A stretch of DNA of 64,000 nucleotides, taken from NCBI RefSeq assembly GCF_023101765.2, contig NC_064226.1, positions 14,949,251-15,013,250 of the forward strand, read 5' to 3'. This document shows positions 51,901 through 60,800 of this stretch, in pieces. The number at the start of each line of letters is the position of its first letter. Position 1 is the stretch's first letter. Origin of the DNA: Spodoptera frugiperda. Its lineage: Eukaryota; Arthropoda; Insecta; Lepidoptera; Noctuidae. The translations under genes and the position numbers were made by a program. The notes below the pieces were generated by a model. The model was not told the origin of the DNA, ran no database searches, and was given only the letters and a program-made list of their open reading frames with translations.

Positions 51901-54900
51901 TGTACAGGATTAGTTCCAGTCAAACGGCGTACATAAGTCAGGTGGACATTTAAAATGGGAGCGTATTTAAAGTGGGTCACTCAGGTCAGCAGTGTTCGGC
52001 GCTGTCCCAAATGTAATAAGTATTGTTCAGGGATGCAGACCCACGCACACATCCACAACAATACGTGTATGTGTCTCGACTTTATTTCTTTGTACAAACA
52101 AGTGAACGCGCGGGAATCAAGTCCGCCTTTATTTTATTCTTGGTAATATGTTGAATATGTTATATCGTATCTCTTGAGTGCAATTACCGGCACCTGCTTG
52201 TACTCACTTGAGAAATTAAGTTACGAGTGACAAATTTCGCAAGAGTAGATACTAAGAATATGGAACAAGGTGTTGTTTCAAATTCTAAAGAAGTTTTCCA
52301 AGAAAATAAGGAACTGTAGCTACACCGAAAACGTAAACAATTGTAACATTTGTTTGAAGTATTTTAGGTGTTACAATCAACACAAAGACATAATTGTATG
52401 ACAATTACGAGTAAACGGTAAATATGTCGGCCCTTGTAACAGCCCACGTGGGGCCAAACCATTTATGTTTATAAGGAAAATGTCGAGTATCCCAAAGATA
52501 TAACGCGGGTATTTAATTATTTAATGCGGTAGTCACCTTTGTTCGGCAATTAAAATATAACCGAAGGGCTTTCCAATAAAATTATATGGCTCGCACGAGT
52601 GCGTAATTACTTGGGAAATAAGTTCCCGTGTGGTGGAAACATAGGGTGTGCTACTCGGAGAGACGTACGTAACTTTCTTTTTAAAGGGGGAAGATCATCC
52701 AATGTCAGATTCTTACTGACTCAAAACCCCCCTGTGGCTACTCCTGCTTTTGGTAAACCCGCCAGGTAGTCGTCCGTAATTGGGTTTTTTAATACAATGA
52801 AATATGAACTATACCTCTATTTTTGTGAACCAGTAAAATTATGTTTGTTAGAATATATATTATTTTAATTATAGATTTTAACAGATTGAATTGCTAATCT
52901 TGTTTCCAAATTTGTAGTAGAGGATACTGGAATTTATAGTATTGTTTCGGTATGCATGTGATGTGGTACAAACTATGCCTCCGTGTATTCCTGAAGGCAG
53001 TGGCTAAAACTTGGAAGGGCGCGAGTTAACGAGAGCCCTCCCGAACGTGAACCTGTTCGATAACTACACGCGTGACGTCACTTACCTGTTTACTTTAAGA
53101 CTTTACTCTCACCTAACTTGAACAACATACAAATTAAACAAACTAAGTACTATTAGTTTGTATGAATTTTGGCACTATAACTGGTTGTTAAGGATTTGTT
53201 TCTGCTTATATTCGTTTAAGAAAATTTAAGTCAGGGCAGAAAGGAAGTAAAATAAATTACAATATAATTGTCATTTGATTGAGGTTGCAACTTACAGGAC
53301 TAATGTAACTTAGTAAGTCCATAAAATTGAATACACTACCGTAACTGAACTTCGAGCCAATTGTGGGTTCGTGTGATTGTCCTTTGTTTTGTTGTACAAG
53401 GATGCATCTTTGATTTTGTTGTGTTATAAAATTTGATCTATCTCTCTCTCTCTCTTTCTCTCTCTACTCGTTAGAGTTGAGAAAGAGTAACCGAGTATAA
53501 AAAACCACCACGTCAGTTAAAAGTTGGTAATTCGAAGTTTTTCTTTCTATCTCGCTAACGACTTGTACTTTGTACCCAACCTTTAATAATTCCATGTTTA
53601 ATAGAATGCCATTCCATTGCGTATAGACTGGAATGTCTATCAATAAGGACAGTACATATTACGGTAGGCAAGTTATGTGACTGAATGAGCGTAATACCGA
53701 ATAATACCTACGCATCGCATTGCCCTATATTGGGCACAATTCCAGACTCAGCAGCTCAGAGCTTCAAATAAAATCTCTGAATGACGAGCATTGATCATAC
53801 AATCCAGCTAGTTCTAGTGTCTCTGTGAAGGCAGAGGGATTATCTATGGATTAACTAGTTGATCCAAGAATCCAGCCGCTCTTCGATTCTATGAATTACT
53901 CATGGATTGCCGTCAGATTAGGATTACACAGTGTTCGTACTGAATTCAGCTAGTTTAGTAATTTGCTAAGTATTCATTTGTAGTACATATTACTAACTAA
54001 TACTACATTATATACTTGTTAGTCGTTTGTGAAGTATAAAGATAGAGCTTTTGTGTCTTTGTTAGAAAACAAATTGGAACGGAACGGTAAATAAAATTAC
54101 CAATGTCTAAATAAAATTTCCAGTGTAACCAAAATCAGGTTGCCTCAACATTTCAATACAATCAAAGAATTTGTTCTTTGTTTCACCACCGAATCAATAA
54201 CAATAATAAATCAGAACACAATGAAAAATCTTGAGCTTCACAGCGATGATTAATGGGCGATGCCATTATGAGTTAGACAATAGCCGACAGTAATGTGTTA
54301 CCAGGAGAAAGGAGGAAACTTCAGTTCTGTTTGTCAGAAAGATGATTATATTATTTATGGAGAACGAACATGAATTGTGTTTGAGCAACCGTTTGATGTA
54401 TTTGATTTGATGCATTAGGAAGTGATTTATAGTTTCTCAGCTGAAGACAAAGTTTTGGTCTCCTATCTGGAAATTGAGGATCCACTTTTACAACTTTAGT
54501 ACCTATAGAATTAGGTCGTAATATGTAGGTATCACTCGAAGATTTATTGCCAAAATCATTTGAATATTATTCAACTATTCGTAATAAAATATCAGTAGGT
54601 AATGTAGTATTCCTGATAAACCTGCCAGCGTGGGTAATGCCGCAATATGCGCGTTGTATATCGGTCCCTAGAGGCAGGCGGTACGCAAGGGCTGTTTGTA
54701 CGTAATGCCACATTACAATGATAATCCTAGGCATACAACTACCAGGTATTTCTGTGTTAGTATGATACACGAACGAGTATCTTGTATATTCCCAGAAGGA
54801 CTAGGAAGGAAATGGATACTTAATGCGTACTCGCTTTCTATAGTAGTTGTTTAAAATAAAGGTTTATTACAATAAATATAGAGTCTATGTTAAATCAATG

Positions 54901-57900
54901 ATTAGTGGTTTTATGCTTGTAATGAGAACTTCGTAATTGAAAAATCTAGCGTTAGGGTTTAGACTTCGTACTAATTTTGACAATTTGTAAGTACCAAAAA
55001 TGAATAAGAATTGTTCTAGTCTCACATCATTCACTAGTTTTCAACTGAAGTTAGTTAGGATTCAGTGCCAACAAACCTAGTTGGGACAAAGCCAGGAGAA
55101 AATAACTGCATTATACAGAAACTAATATTTGAAATGCTTTTTAGAGAAGATACTTTTAAGATGGGAACTTTTTCGATCAGATTTTTACAAGTCAAGTTTT
55201 TGTACAGACGCAGTGGTTATGTAATTACTATATTCACATTGAATACACATTTAAATATATTATAATCATTGATTGAGTTATATTGTGTTGGCTTTCGTGT
55301 TACTACTCACTCCACTGACCTATCAGATGCGATGGTTGATCATAAACCCTTCATTGGTTGACGTCCATGTAAGTACTGCATAAACACACGATACAGGGCA
55401 CTGGTGTGTCTGTGTGTGTGTCGCTTGTTCCCGGGATAATGAGGGTGCCCGTTGACACCCGCAAGTGTTTGTGAGTTCGGTCGGTGCGGTCACCTCACAC
55501 GTCCAACTTCTCACATTTTGTTCCGAACTTGTCCAATGTCCATTTGTGTTACAGCGCGGTTACAACATGCACGATAACTACCAACATGGAATATATGAAG
55601 TGGGTACACTTAAAATATCCTACAAAACTGAAATAGATAGAATTCTCACACTCTTGTATATTCGGAACATAGCTTTTCAATTTAGACGCTATTCTGGCTT
55701 TCTATTATGCAAACATCCGGAATATTATTTAGCTTGGGCTATTTATAGTACCTTTAAATAAAGGCCACCTACCTCAACAGTACTTGTGCCAGGGGATCGA
55801 TGTACTTACCCTTTTGCAAATGAATAGAGCACAATTGTTGATAAAAATAAAGAGGTTTGCAACAACGGGCACTCAGTCATCGTAATTGGGAGCGACACCA
55901 TAGGCAGACAGACAAGGGTTAAAATACTCAAAATAAAAAATAGCGCTCGTGTCGAGGGTTCCGCGCGCCTCGCACAAAAACTCGACGGAACCCGCGCTTA
56001 CTCACACTTGACGCGAAGTCGGCTTACACTCGGCGCAAGAAATGTAACCATACGTTGAGTTAATTAGAAAAACAAATGTCCCACACAAATGTTGTTTGCA
56101 GAGACATGCAAATTAGGAAGATTAACCGTTGTTTTTACAAATGTACCGTGGGCTTAGAAGAATGTAACGGAAAAGAATTTTGGTAACATACATCATAAAC
56201 AGACAAACAAGAAGTATATACTTAAGTATCTATACTTTTATATTCGAAAGTATAATATAAGAAGAAGTATGTAGCGGCCATAAATTTATCAAACAGCACA
56301 CATAAGACGTGTTTAACACCGAAGTTTAGCTATTATTCGTTTATTTTCGTGCTGGCTTGTTTTCGAATAGAAATGATTTATTGCTGACATCCTCGCAAGC
56401 CAAGCGCGAGCTTCCTGCCAATATCCCGATAAAAATGTTGATAGCCCGCAAAGAGTAATGGAAATTGCCTGTTGGCCGTAATTTACAAGATAATAATATT
56501 AATCAACTTTATCTAAATGGGGAATAGATAAAACTTTTTAACTCGCTTGCAAATTATTCTCATACTTTATGCACGGATAAAAGAATGAATATAAAATAAC
56601 ATGTTTTTGTACTCGTAGCATCTATTTAATTTTCTCTTTTGGAACGAAATTGTTAATTCTCACATCGTAACTATCTCGTACAACATTTTGTTCATCTTTT
56701 GGACAGATACACGTTTGCGATAAAAGAGATTCCATTTTCCATTCTATCATACAGTCGCAGTTTTATTATTTCGAAAACTGTCGGAGATATGAAAAAATCT
56801 GTCGGATATTCCGTGATCAAAGGAACATCATCTACGTAAAATGTTGTGTAAAAATTCAATGTGTTTTATGTGTTTATCATTGATGATTTGATGGTAACTT
56901 ATTACGATTCGTTTAATAGCAAGTTAAAGTAGACGGAATTTACTGTATAGAATTACAAAATATGTGAATTTTGACTCAGATTTATGTAGTGGTAATATTC
57001 ATACTGCAAACTAAAATAAATGAAAAATGACAATTCGCAGTTTTCCAGTTTCGAATAAAAGTTTTAGTAGAACATATAGATCTGTGTACAATGGAGGTCA
57101 CATCGCCTGACCACCACTGAGTTGATATTTGTTTGCACCTGATGAGATCCATTTTCTAGCCCCACTCCATGACCTTGCATTGATGAATGAAGCAGAGTGG
57201 TTGGCGGTGCTGCCATTGCAGGTAGCTGAATAACATCAAATGCAATTACACGTATTGCGTCACTAAGATGCAGTGTTATCGCTTTTCTATTTATTTGATG
57301 AGACATTGATATCAAAATTCTATAGGCCTTTTTCTAAGATTAACACAATCATAGTAGCACTCTGTTATGATCTTGGATAATCCAGTTGTACGCTAAATAG
57401 ATATAATACGAATTTAGAACAAAACGAATGCACATGTGAGCAGTGGTCGTGTCATATACATCTGACAAACAAAAGCGTGGCTGTGTGCGTGCAGTCGTGT
57501 GCACTAGAGGGGAGAGCTCTGATTTAAGTGGCTTTGAGCACTAACGGCAGCGGCAACTTTATAATATATTTTTGTAAAATGTTCCCGACACTTGCGTTAA
57601 TTAATGTTTATTTTAGGAGTTCGTTAGTTGCTTCTAGTTTTAAATTAAATTAAAATGTTTTTTAAAATGTGATATTAATCTCTGAAGTTTGTAATCTCTT
57701 TTTTAGATGTTAGGTTTTAGTTCGTGTGTTTACCGTGGTACTTTATATGTAACAAAGTTGATATAGTAACGACGAATTAAGTAGAATATTGTAACCATAC
57801 CGTCATGAATGTCTCTAAATCTCTATCCCGATTGGTTATTCCCCAAATAGGCAGAGGTTCCGAATAGTTACTGCCACTTTTACGAGTTTCATTATAACAA

Positions 57901-60800
57901 AGGTCTATTGTCATGAATTTGGCTTCTCCAGGAAATTAAGGCTCACAACTAAATGATATAACATGTATTGTATATTACGTAGAAGAAATAATATTTTATT
58001 GATAGTTTCTTCATCGTTCTATAAGTAACAGGGAAGTATGTTTTCAAGCTTTTCTATGAATCTGTATTAATTCTCAATGGGAACTTGGAAATCTTTACAA
58101 TTTGACCACTGCTGTGCCGATAAATATCAGTGTAAGATGGATTATAAATTAATTAGAAATGTTGGAAGAAAACATTTTCATTATAGCTATATATAACCAA
58201 TTTACCATGAGATACTGTAGAACGAGATACAATTACCTGTAACTGTGGAATTGAGACAAAAGAGTTGTGGGAAGCGCTTCATGTGCCAGTAACACTCATT
58301 GTTTATACGCAGAAATACGCACCAATTATAACGATACAAAATACTATGAATTATTAAATAAACATTGTTATTGTATTTAAAACGTTATTAAATACGCAAT
58401 AGAGTCTCGTTTTATAAAGTCTTGGTGTGTCTATTAGGTCGGTGTTAGCTCATTATTTTTCTCAGTTTTCCTGTATGCTGGTGGTAGTTGGTAGTTACGA
58501 GTCTCCAGGGTGCACTCCCTGCCCACATTAGCCCGGACCCGGCCTGTTTGCTCGGGTAACGCAAATGAATTGGTTATACTATTCACGTTTTACCACTCGA
58601 TGGAGTTTCTTAGTGGAAAACGAGTAGAAGATTTTTATGAAGACTTTTTTATTAGGTGTTTTCTAGTTTTACTTTTGGTCGTAGATTGAAAATTTTTATT
58701 GCGGTTTGTTGACTATAATTGGGACATAATAAACTTGCGAACTGTTTCGTCAAAAGAATGTGACTATCCTTCATAACTGGCATAAGTGTGAGCGAGAGAT
58801 CTGATAGAAATGACTTATTACAGTTTGCACATTAGTAATGGCCCAACTATAGCAACAGCACGTAAAATATAGCTTTGCATACACAAGAGGTATTTGTTTT
58901 GTGGTGCTGAACTGTTCTATCTTTGTATGCCTTACGTTAGGTCTATGAGAAACAAGAATAGGAATAGCAGAGCGATATTTGACATTTCTGCTGTAGCTAC
59001 ACTACTTAAGACCTGATATTAATATATCCTTTGAACTTATAAACAATTTATAAATAGTCTTTTAAGGCTGCGAGTTCTTTTCAAATTAGTGTTTAGAATA
59101 AAGTTGTAATGAGACAGTCCGATGAATTTTAAGTAGGGTGTTTTTTTCAGAAATTTACTGTAATTGATTATTTAATGGACATTAAGTTCATTAATGTTGA
59201 AGATAATATCATTATACTTTTAAATAACACTTTCTCCCAAAATGACATGACAGGCTAAAGAAGTAGAATTTTAATATCAATGATCTTGATGTTTTTGTCG
59301 TCATAGCTAAAAATCTCGTCTACTTTACGAGTAATCACATAAGGTGCATTAACAACATTGTCAGAATTACGGGTAGCCCTTCAACGTGACATTGTGACAG
59401 ACAGACATACTTCTAAAATATATTATCCAGTTACAAGCTGATGGTAGTAGTACTTACGTGATAGTGGCGGGTGGGTTGGCATGCACCAGACATGGGAGGA
59501 CCACGTCTCCTCCTCTCCGCACTGTGGCCTCCCACTGGCCGTGCGAGATGCCGCGTGGAGCTGATGATACGCTCATAGCTGTTAAAGATTTGGATAATTA
59601 TTGAAGTGTCCTTGAATTGTATGAGAATGTTTGAGGGTTTTATATAATAAATCTTCTAAAAAGAAACAAGCACTTTAAATATAGATTTGAAATGTATTTG
59701 AAAATAAAAAACTTCAAAAAGGCGTTTGTTCGACCCATAATTGAAAAGACCGAAACGTAGTCATCTTTGAATCCTTGGCATCCATCCAACAAAATAAATA
59801 TAATAATATATAATATATAAAAAAAAACTTTATCGTATCGTAATCAAGTGTAAAATACTCACGAGCGACATCAATGTTGACTGGCGAACTCCTTCGTCGC
59901 TCGCCTGTCAGGGAGTCGAGCACCGAGCACGAGTATTGTGCCCTGGTGTCCTCCACACGCACCGACCTGATGATGAGCCGCCAACCTTCATCCACCAGGA
60001 GCGTGGTGCCGGCTGAGAAGGACAAAATACATCCACTTGAATGACATATATTTTTCTTTGTTGGCGTGTGATTCCGTGCATGCCCTGTGGTGATAGCCGA
60101 TTTTCACCACTACTGAAACTACTATTGAAATGGAGAGAGAGAGAAAGATAGATAGAGAGATTACCAGCAATGATATCTAATAAACCCGATCCCACCATAA
60201 TAACAAAATCGGACCCAGACGGTATTTTAATGTTCCCCAAGAGTTTAAAGTTTCGTAGAATTTACGTAAAATTAAATTCGCTTCGTGAACGAAGTTTTTG
60301 GGAAGAATGCTGCCGGAGGAGTTGGTGGGACGTGTCTAACGCGGACTGTGCTCAAATCTGTGTTCAACTTAAAAGGAAAATACACTAGAGTGCTATAATA
60401 GCGTATATTTTTTTGTAAAATGGCAACCTACCACAGGTTTGCCTATCGCTATCTTTTCTGTAGGTAAGCCAGGGTAATGGGTCGTGATAAATATGTCTTA
60501 GATTGTGGAACAAAATTAACCAAAGATCATTGGAGAAGCCAAAAAAGAATCAGGTAAAGTCTTATTAATTTCTATTTGTTATTTTCAAGGAAGGTACTAT
60601 TTCATTTGTTTGTCTGCTTGTAACAATTGTTAGGTACTTACACATATGATCGGCGGAGGGCAGGACAGAGTCGTCTCTGTACCAGGCAGCGACAGAAGAG
60701 TGTTCCCTCAGTGCTGCTGGAGCCACGCACGTGAGGAGTGCTGGCCCTCCCGCCTCGGAGGGAGTAGAGGTCACGTGCACTTGCCAATCTTGCCACACCA
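22918..60800 (-). CDS. Dscam: Dscam-family cell adhesion receptor, 5'-partial
   Basis: Homophilic Ig-superfamily receptor of neurons, used in self-avoidance and target recognition. Thirty-five exons with consistent phases (5270 nt; about 1755 residues) cover Ig2-Ig9, four FN3 domains, Ig10, two FN3 domains, one membrane helix and a cytoplasmic tail. This is the exact Dscam order apart from Ig1 and the signal peptide, which are not seen in the window. The tail carries E-L-Y-E-I-S-P-Y-A-T-F and ends A-D-I-S-S-L-I-D-K-Y-Q-Q-R-K..T-I-H-V. Most half-domain exons are phase 1 or 2. I saw no tandem arrays of alternative Ig exons, so this is probably not the hypervariable Dscam1 but one of the other insect paralogues. 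The Ig2 motif C-V-A-P-A-A-L-R-E-H suggests Dscam3/4-like, but that is tentative, so the symbol denotes the family. Introns are short from 23 to 35 kb and very long upstream. Confidence 0.95.
23736..23815. repeat. Lepidopteran dispersed repeat fragment (CACGCCTTTAATCCCC type)
   Basis: Contains CATACATACATA, then TCACGCCTTTAATCCCC, AGAGGTACATTATAGCATG and TAATGCCATTGTG. I recognise this order from moth dispersed repeats. It sits in the Dscam intron between the cytoplasmic exons at 23982 and 23717. A second copy in reverse orientation is at 62.7 kb. Confidence 0.55.
25266..25416 (-). CDS. Dscam: Dscam transmembrane exon
   Basis: 151 nt, phase 1 to 2. A Pro/Ser-rich juxtamembrane stretch is followed by one hydrophobic helix (T-V-L-V-S-C-V-A-S-G-V-V-I-V-V-T-L-A-A-I), then V-C-L-V-H and the stop-transfer residues G-K-K-K. 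Confidence 0.93.
25564..25991 (-). CDS. Dscam: Dscam FN6, two exons
   Basis: Exons 25991-25846 and 25705-25564. P-K-P-P-K-P-E-D and Y-A-W-R-D-G-G-C-P-I-L-G-F are highly diagnostic of Dscam FN6. W-Y-E-L-A-V-E-A-Y-S-D-A-G closes the domain. Confidence 0.95.
26103..26291 (-). CDS. Dscam: Dscam FN5, second-half exon
   Basis: 189 nt, phase 1 to 1. G-F-L-L-H-Y-K-Q and Y-N-A-K-I-Q-A-R-N-R-I-S-I-G-P-P-S-D complete the FN3 domain. Donor GTAAGT. Confidence 0.93.
26390..26480. repeat. Lepidopteran dispersed repeat fragment
   Basis: The segment around GGCCGCTATCTCACCTGATG and GTAAGTGATGATGCGGCCTA is, from memory, a common motif of moth dispersed repeats. It lies in the Dscam intron between the Ig10/FN5 exon and the second FN5 exon. 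Confidence 0.5.
26548..27165 (-). CDS. Dscam: Dscam Ig10 and start of FN5, two exons
   Basis: Exons 27165-26986 and 26736-26548. I-P-A-R-I-A-S-F opens Ig10, as in other Dscams; the core is V-L-L-A-C, S-R-W-A-H and G-N-F-T-C-T-A-S-N. The second exon runs on into FN5 (M-P-P-A-A-P-T-L, K-L-H-W-Q-L-P). The first exon is very GC-rich. The 249-nt intron between them holds a palindromic repeat element (26802-26943). Confidence 0.92.
26802..26943. repeat. Palindrome-bounded 40-bp tandem repeat element
   Basis: 24-bp perfect inverted repeats (26802-26825, starting AAATCCTCGCTTTTTAGTGT, and 26920-26943) enclose about three copies of a 40-bp unit containing TGTGTATACTGTGTATGAGA. Each unit is itself partly palindromic (GTGTAT..ATACACAC). 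The 142-bp block lies in a 249-nt Dscam intron. No coding capacity and no clear target duplication. Confidence 0.8.
27311..27700 (-). CDS. Dscam: Dscam fibronectin type III domain 4
   Basis: Exons 27700-27571 and 27486-27311. Motifs are V-P-S-A-P-E-K-I-K-A, L-V-S-W-L-P-P-V, I-S-H-Y-T-V-Y-Y and L-Y-E-F-W-V-S-A-T-T-G-S-G-E-G. This ends the first FN3 block before Ig10. Confidence 0.92.
27815..28226 (-). CDS. Dscam: Dscam fibronectin type III domain 3
   Basis: Exons 28226-28080 and 27967-27815. Motifs are K-V-S-W-N-P-P-P, I-Q-G-Y-K-V-I-Y and Y-S-I-Q-V-L-A-F-T-N-A-G-D-G. Phases are 1-1-1. Confidence 0.92.
28340..28759 (-). CDS. Dscam: Dscam fibronectin type III domain 2
   Basis: Exons 28759-28591 and 28488-28340. 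Motifs are A-P-S-E-A-P-T-N-V-H-V, H-V-S-W-R-P-P-P, L-L-G-Y-S-V and Y-E-V-R-V-R-A-F-N-G-V-A-A-G-P. The donor at 28590 reads GTCTTT, weak, and could allow variable splicing. Confidence 0.92.
28846..29337 (-). CDS. Dscam: Dscam fibronectin type III domain 1
   Basis: Exons 29337-29121 and 28991-28846. K-P-D-T-P-H-S-L opens the domain. The FN3 tryptophan (R-L-S-W-S-Q), L-V-G-Y-T-L-Q-Y and L-K-P-H-T-A-Y-M-I-R-I-A-A-I-N define the fold. Confidence 0.93.
29414..29853 (-). CDS. Dscam: Dscam Ig9, two exons
   Basis: Exons 29853-29709 and 29562-29414. The core is T-L-V-C-D-V, V-T-W-A-H-N and G-V-Y-K-C-Q-A-V-N-A-Y-G. P-A-R-F-E-L at the start and S-D-H-Y-I-Y-L-S-V-Q-G at the end lead directly into FN1. 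Confidence 0.92.
29945..30434 (-). CDS. Dscam: Dscam Ig8, two exons
   Basis: Exons 30434-30315 and 30118-29945. S-P-K-W-V-V-E-P-K-D opens the domain; the core is L-A-L-H-C, V-T-W-L-K-Q and G-N-Y-M-C-K-S-E-N-G-V-G. It is separated from Ig7 by a 2.4-kb intron containing a dispersed repeat. Confidence 0.93.
30435..32834 (-). other. Dscam intron between Ig7 and Ig8
   Basis: 2.4 kb with a dispersed repeat at about 30690-31235 and otherwise AT-rich sequence. I see no alternative Ig exon on the minus strand. Confidence 0.6.
30690..31235 (+). mobile_element. Non-LTR-type lepidopteran repeat, 3' end
   Basis: Contains AAAAATGATATCTCGTTCAA, TTAGAGGGGGGGGACAC, TGGCTGTGACATACGGACGG and the tail AAGGGTTCCGTTTTTTGCCA followed by TTTGGCTACGGAACCCTAAA. 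From memory this is an abundant moth repeat ending in that tail; the terminal TTCCG..CGGAA part is also a small inverted repeat. Class assignment (LINE tail or SINE) is tentative. Confidence 0.6.
32835..33282 (-). CDS. Dscam: Dscam Ig7, two exons
   Basis: Exons 33282-33137 and 32970-32835. P-P-E-I-E-P-F-S-F opens the domain; the core is A-Q-V-S-C, F-T-W-L-K-D and G-L-Y-T-C-V-A-S-N. In insect Dscam1 and Dscam2 this domain is encoded by alternative exons; only one copy of each half is visible here. The first donor is GTTGGT, non-optimal. Confidence 0.92.
33363..33697 (-). CDS. Dscam: Dscam Ig6, two exons
   Basis: Exons 33697-33607 and 33529-33363. G-P-P-Y-V-R-S-I-G-P opens the domain, as in other Dscams; the core is L-V-L-Y-C, V-K-W-E-R-D-G and A-Y-T-C-A-V. 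The intron within the domain is only 77 nt. Confidence 0.93.
33781..34284 (-). CDS. Dscam: Dscam Ig5, two exons
   Basis: Exons 34284-34131 and 33932-33781 (phases 1-2-1). Key residues are V-T-L-K-C, F-T-W-M-L-D-G and G-L-Y-T-C-R-A-A-N. A-P-E-L-Q-Y-T-F-I-E-Q at the start is characteristic of Dscam Ig5. Confidence 0.93.
34524..34770 (-). CDS. Dscam: Dscam Ig4 exon
   Basis: 247-nt exon, phase 0 to 1. It carries A-I-I-N-C-T-W-G-G-W-P, L-E-W-L-H-N-G and G-V-Y-Q-C-M-A-R-N, the full Ig core. The W-G-G-W-P motif after the first cysteine is typical of Dscam Ig4. Confidence 0.93.
34771..39205 (-). other. Dscam intron between Ig3/4 and Ig4 exons
   Basis: 4.4 kb. The open frames here (35173-35412, 36296-36523, 37249-37473) lack exon-like borders and domain similarity. 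A perfect TGACGTCA is present at 38542-38549. Nothing else supported. Confidence 0.55.
39206..39428 (-). CDS. Dscam: Dscam Ig3 second half and start of Ig4
   Basis: 223 nt, phase 2 to 0. W-Y-R-E-T-G-G-G completes the C strand left open by the exon at 59.5 kb. G-G-R-W-A-C-R-A-A-N supplies the second cysteine, with Trp in place of the usual Tyr. The last codons (A-H-L-T-A-H-A-Q-P-H-T-Q) match the A strand of Dscam Ig4, so the exon spans a domain boundary, as in other Dscam genes. It is isolated, with 4.4 kb and 20 kb introns on either side. Confidence 0.9.
41331..41384. repeat. 27-bp direct duplication
   Basis: CTTGTATGTCAGATACTGCA and following bases occur twice back to back with a few differences at the end of the second copy. 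Confidence 0.7.
41948..41983. repeat. Inverted repeat, 11-bp arms
   Basis: CGTCGGTCGCA (41948-41958) and TGCGACCGACG (41973-41983) pair perfectly across a 14-nt loop. GC-rich against an AT-rich background. Confidence 0.65.
42670..42790 (+). pseudogene. Unassigned Ig-like fragment
   Basis: The plus strand reads P-G-T-G-R-Y-S-C-T-C-A-N-R-V-N-S-A-Y, then P-E-G-S-K-H-L-F-V-F. This resembles the F-G strands of an Ig domain (G-x-Y-x-C-x-x-x-N). It is locally GC-richer than its surroundings. No clean acceptor or donor and no first Ig half is visible. It could be a decayed exon, an exon of another plus-strand gene, or chance. Confidence 0.3.
43140..44120. repeat. Cluster of degenerate dispersed repeat copies
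   Basis: Related segments at about 43140-43325, 43655-43760 and 44010-44120. The first two share AATCAAACGCACGT followed by GGATGG and AATCA. The first and third share CTCA.CG.GTGAT.GATAC and TTGACT.GCC.CGGG. Orientation is the same. Family unknown. Confidence 0.5.
46198..46385 (+). mobile_element. tRNA-derived SINE-like element
   Basis: A pol III B-box-like GGTTCGATTCC (46237-46247) lies in GCGCGGGTTCGATTCCCGCA, followed by TTTGTGTGATCC, GATCTGGGTGTAATGTGTAT and an A-rich end (AAAAAAA at about 46374). I recognise this order from moth SINE-like repeats. It is not a functional tRNA, because no cloverleaf can be drawn. Confidence 0.6.
47110..47285. other. GC-rich island in the large Dscam intron
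   Basis: About 175 bp with GC well above the flanks (GGCATGCCGGGAGAGCGGCG and neighbours). A short minus-strand frame is open across it, without recognisable similarity. It could be an unannotated exon, a promoter or a repeat relic. Confidence 0.35.
49137..49525. mobile_element. MITE-like element with 19-bp terminal inverted repeats
   Basis: TATACAACGTGTAACAAAA (49137-49155) is the exact reverse complement of 49507-49525, and similarity continues inward (GGTATACATATCAAG against the reverse of CTTGATGTATATGGG). 389 bp, no transposase frame. Possible TA target duplications at the edges. Confidence 0.65.
49555..49800. mobile_element. Degenerate CR1-type lepidopteran repeat
   Basis: Has the order CCACTGTTGACCAAAGGCCT, then TTCCTCACGATGTTTTCTTT CACCA and a region near ATAACTCGGAATA. 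I associate this with a common moth non-LTR 3' segment (CCACTGCTGGAC.. and TTTCCTCACGATGTTTTCC). It ends in an inverted repeat CAACCCTAACG/CGTTAGGGTTG (49778-49803). Confidence 0.5.
50110..50146. repeat. Perfect 16-bp hairpin
   Basis: AAACAAAACCAAGAAG (50110-50125), loop AGTTA, CTTCTTGGTTTTGTTT (50131-50146). No mismatch in the stem. Confidence 0.75.
53438..53467. repeat. CT microsatellite
   Basis: Run of TCTCTC units interrupted once by TTT. Confidence 0.75.
59458..59578 (-). CDS. Dscam: Dscam Ig3, first-half exon
   Basis: 121 nt, phase 1 to 2, donor GTAAGT. It encodes strands A-C (G-G-D-V-V-L-P-C-L-V-H-A-N-P-P). The other half of the domain lies across the largest intron in the window. 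Confidence 0.88.
59863..60800 (-). CDS. Dscam: Dscam Ig2, two exons
   Basis: Exons 60800-60642 (enters after one base of a codon, ends in phase 1 at a perfect GTAAGT donor) and 60012-59863. The core is A-L-L-T-C, A-A-W-Y-R-D and A-Q-Y-S-C, i.e. the paired cysteines and buried tryptophan. V-V-W-Q-D-W-Q-V-H-V aligns with the start of Dscam Ig2. A preceding Ig1 exon is implied by the entry phase. Confidence 0.88.

Larger units (their letters stand above)
39429..59457 (-). other. Large Dscam intron splitting Ig3
   Basis: 20.0 kb inside one Ig domain. It holds several repeats (41331-41384, 43140-44120, 46198-46385, 49137-49525, 49555-49800), hairpins at 41948-41983 and 50110-50146, a CRE palindrome at 53073-53080, a CT microsatellite at about 53438-53467 and a plus-strand Ig-like fragment at 42670-42790. 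I see no alternative Dscam exon on the minus strand. Confidence 0.6.

Noticed and set aside
57790..57890. Possible third copy of the CACGCCTTT-type dispersed repeat
   Set aside because: Only CCCCAAATAGGCAGAGGTTC is similar; too diverged to call.
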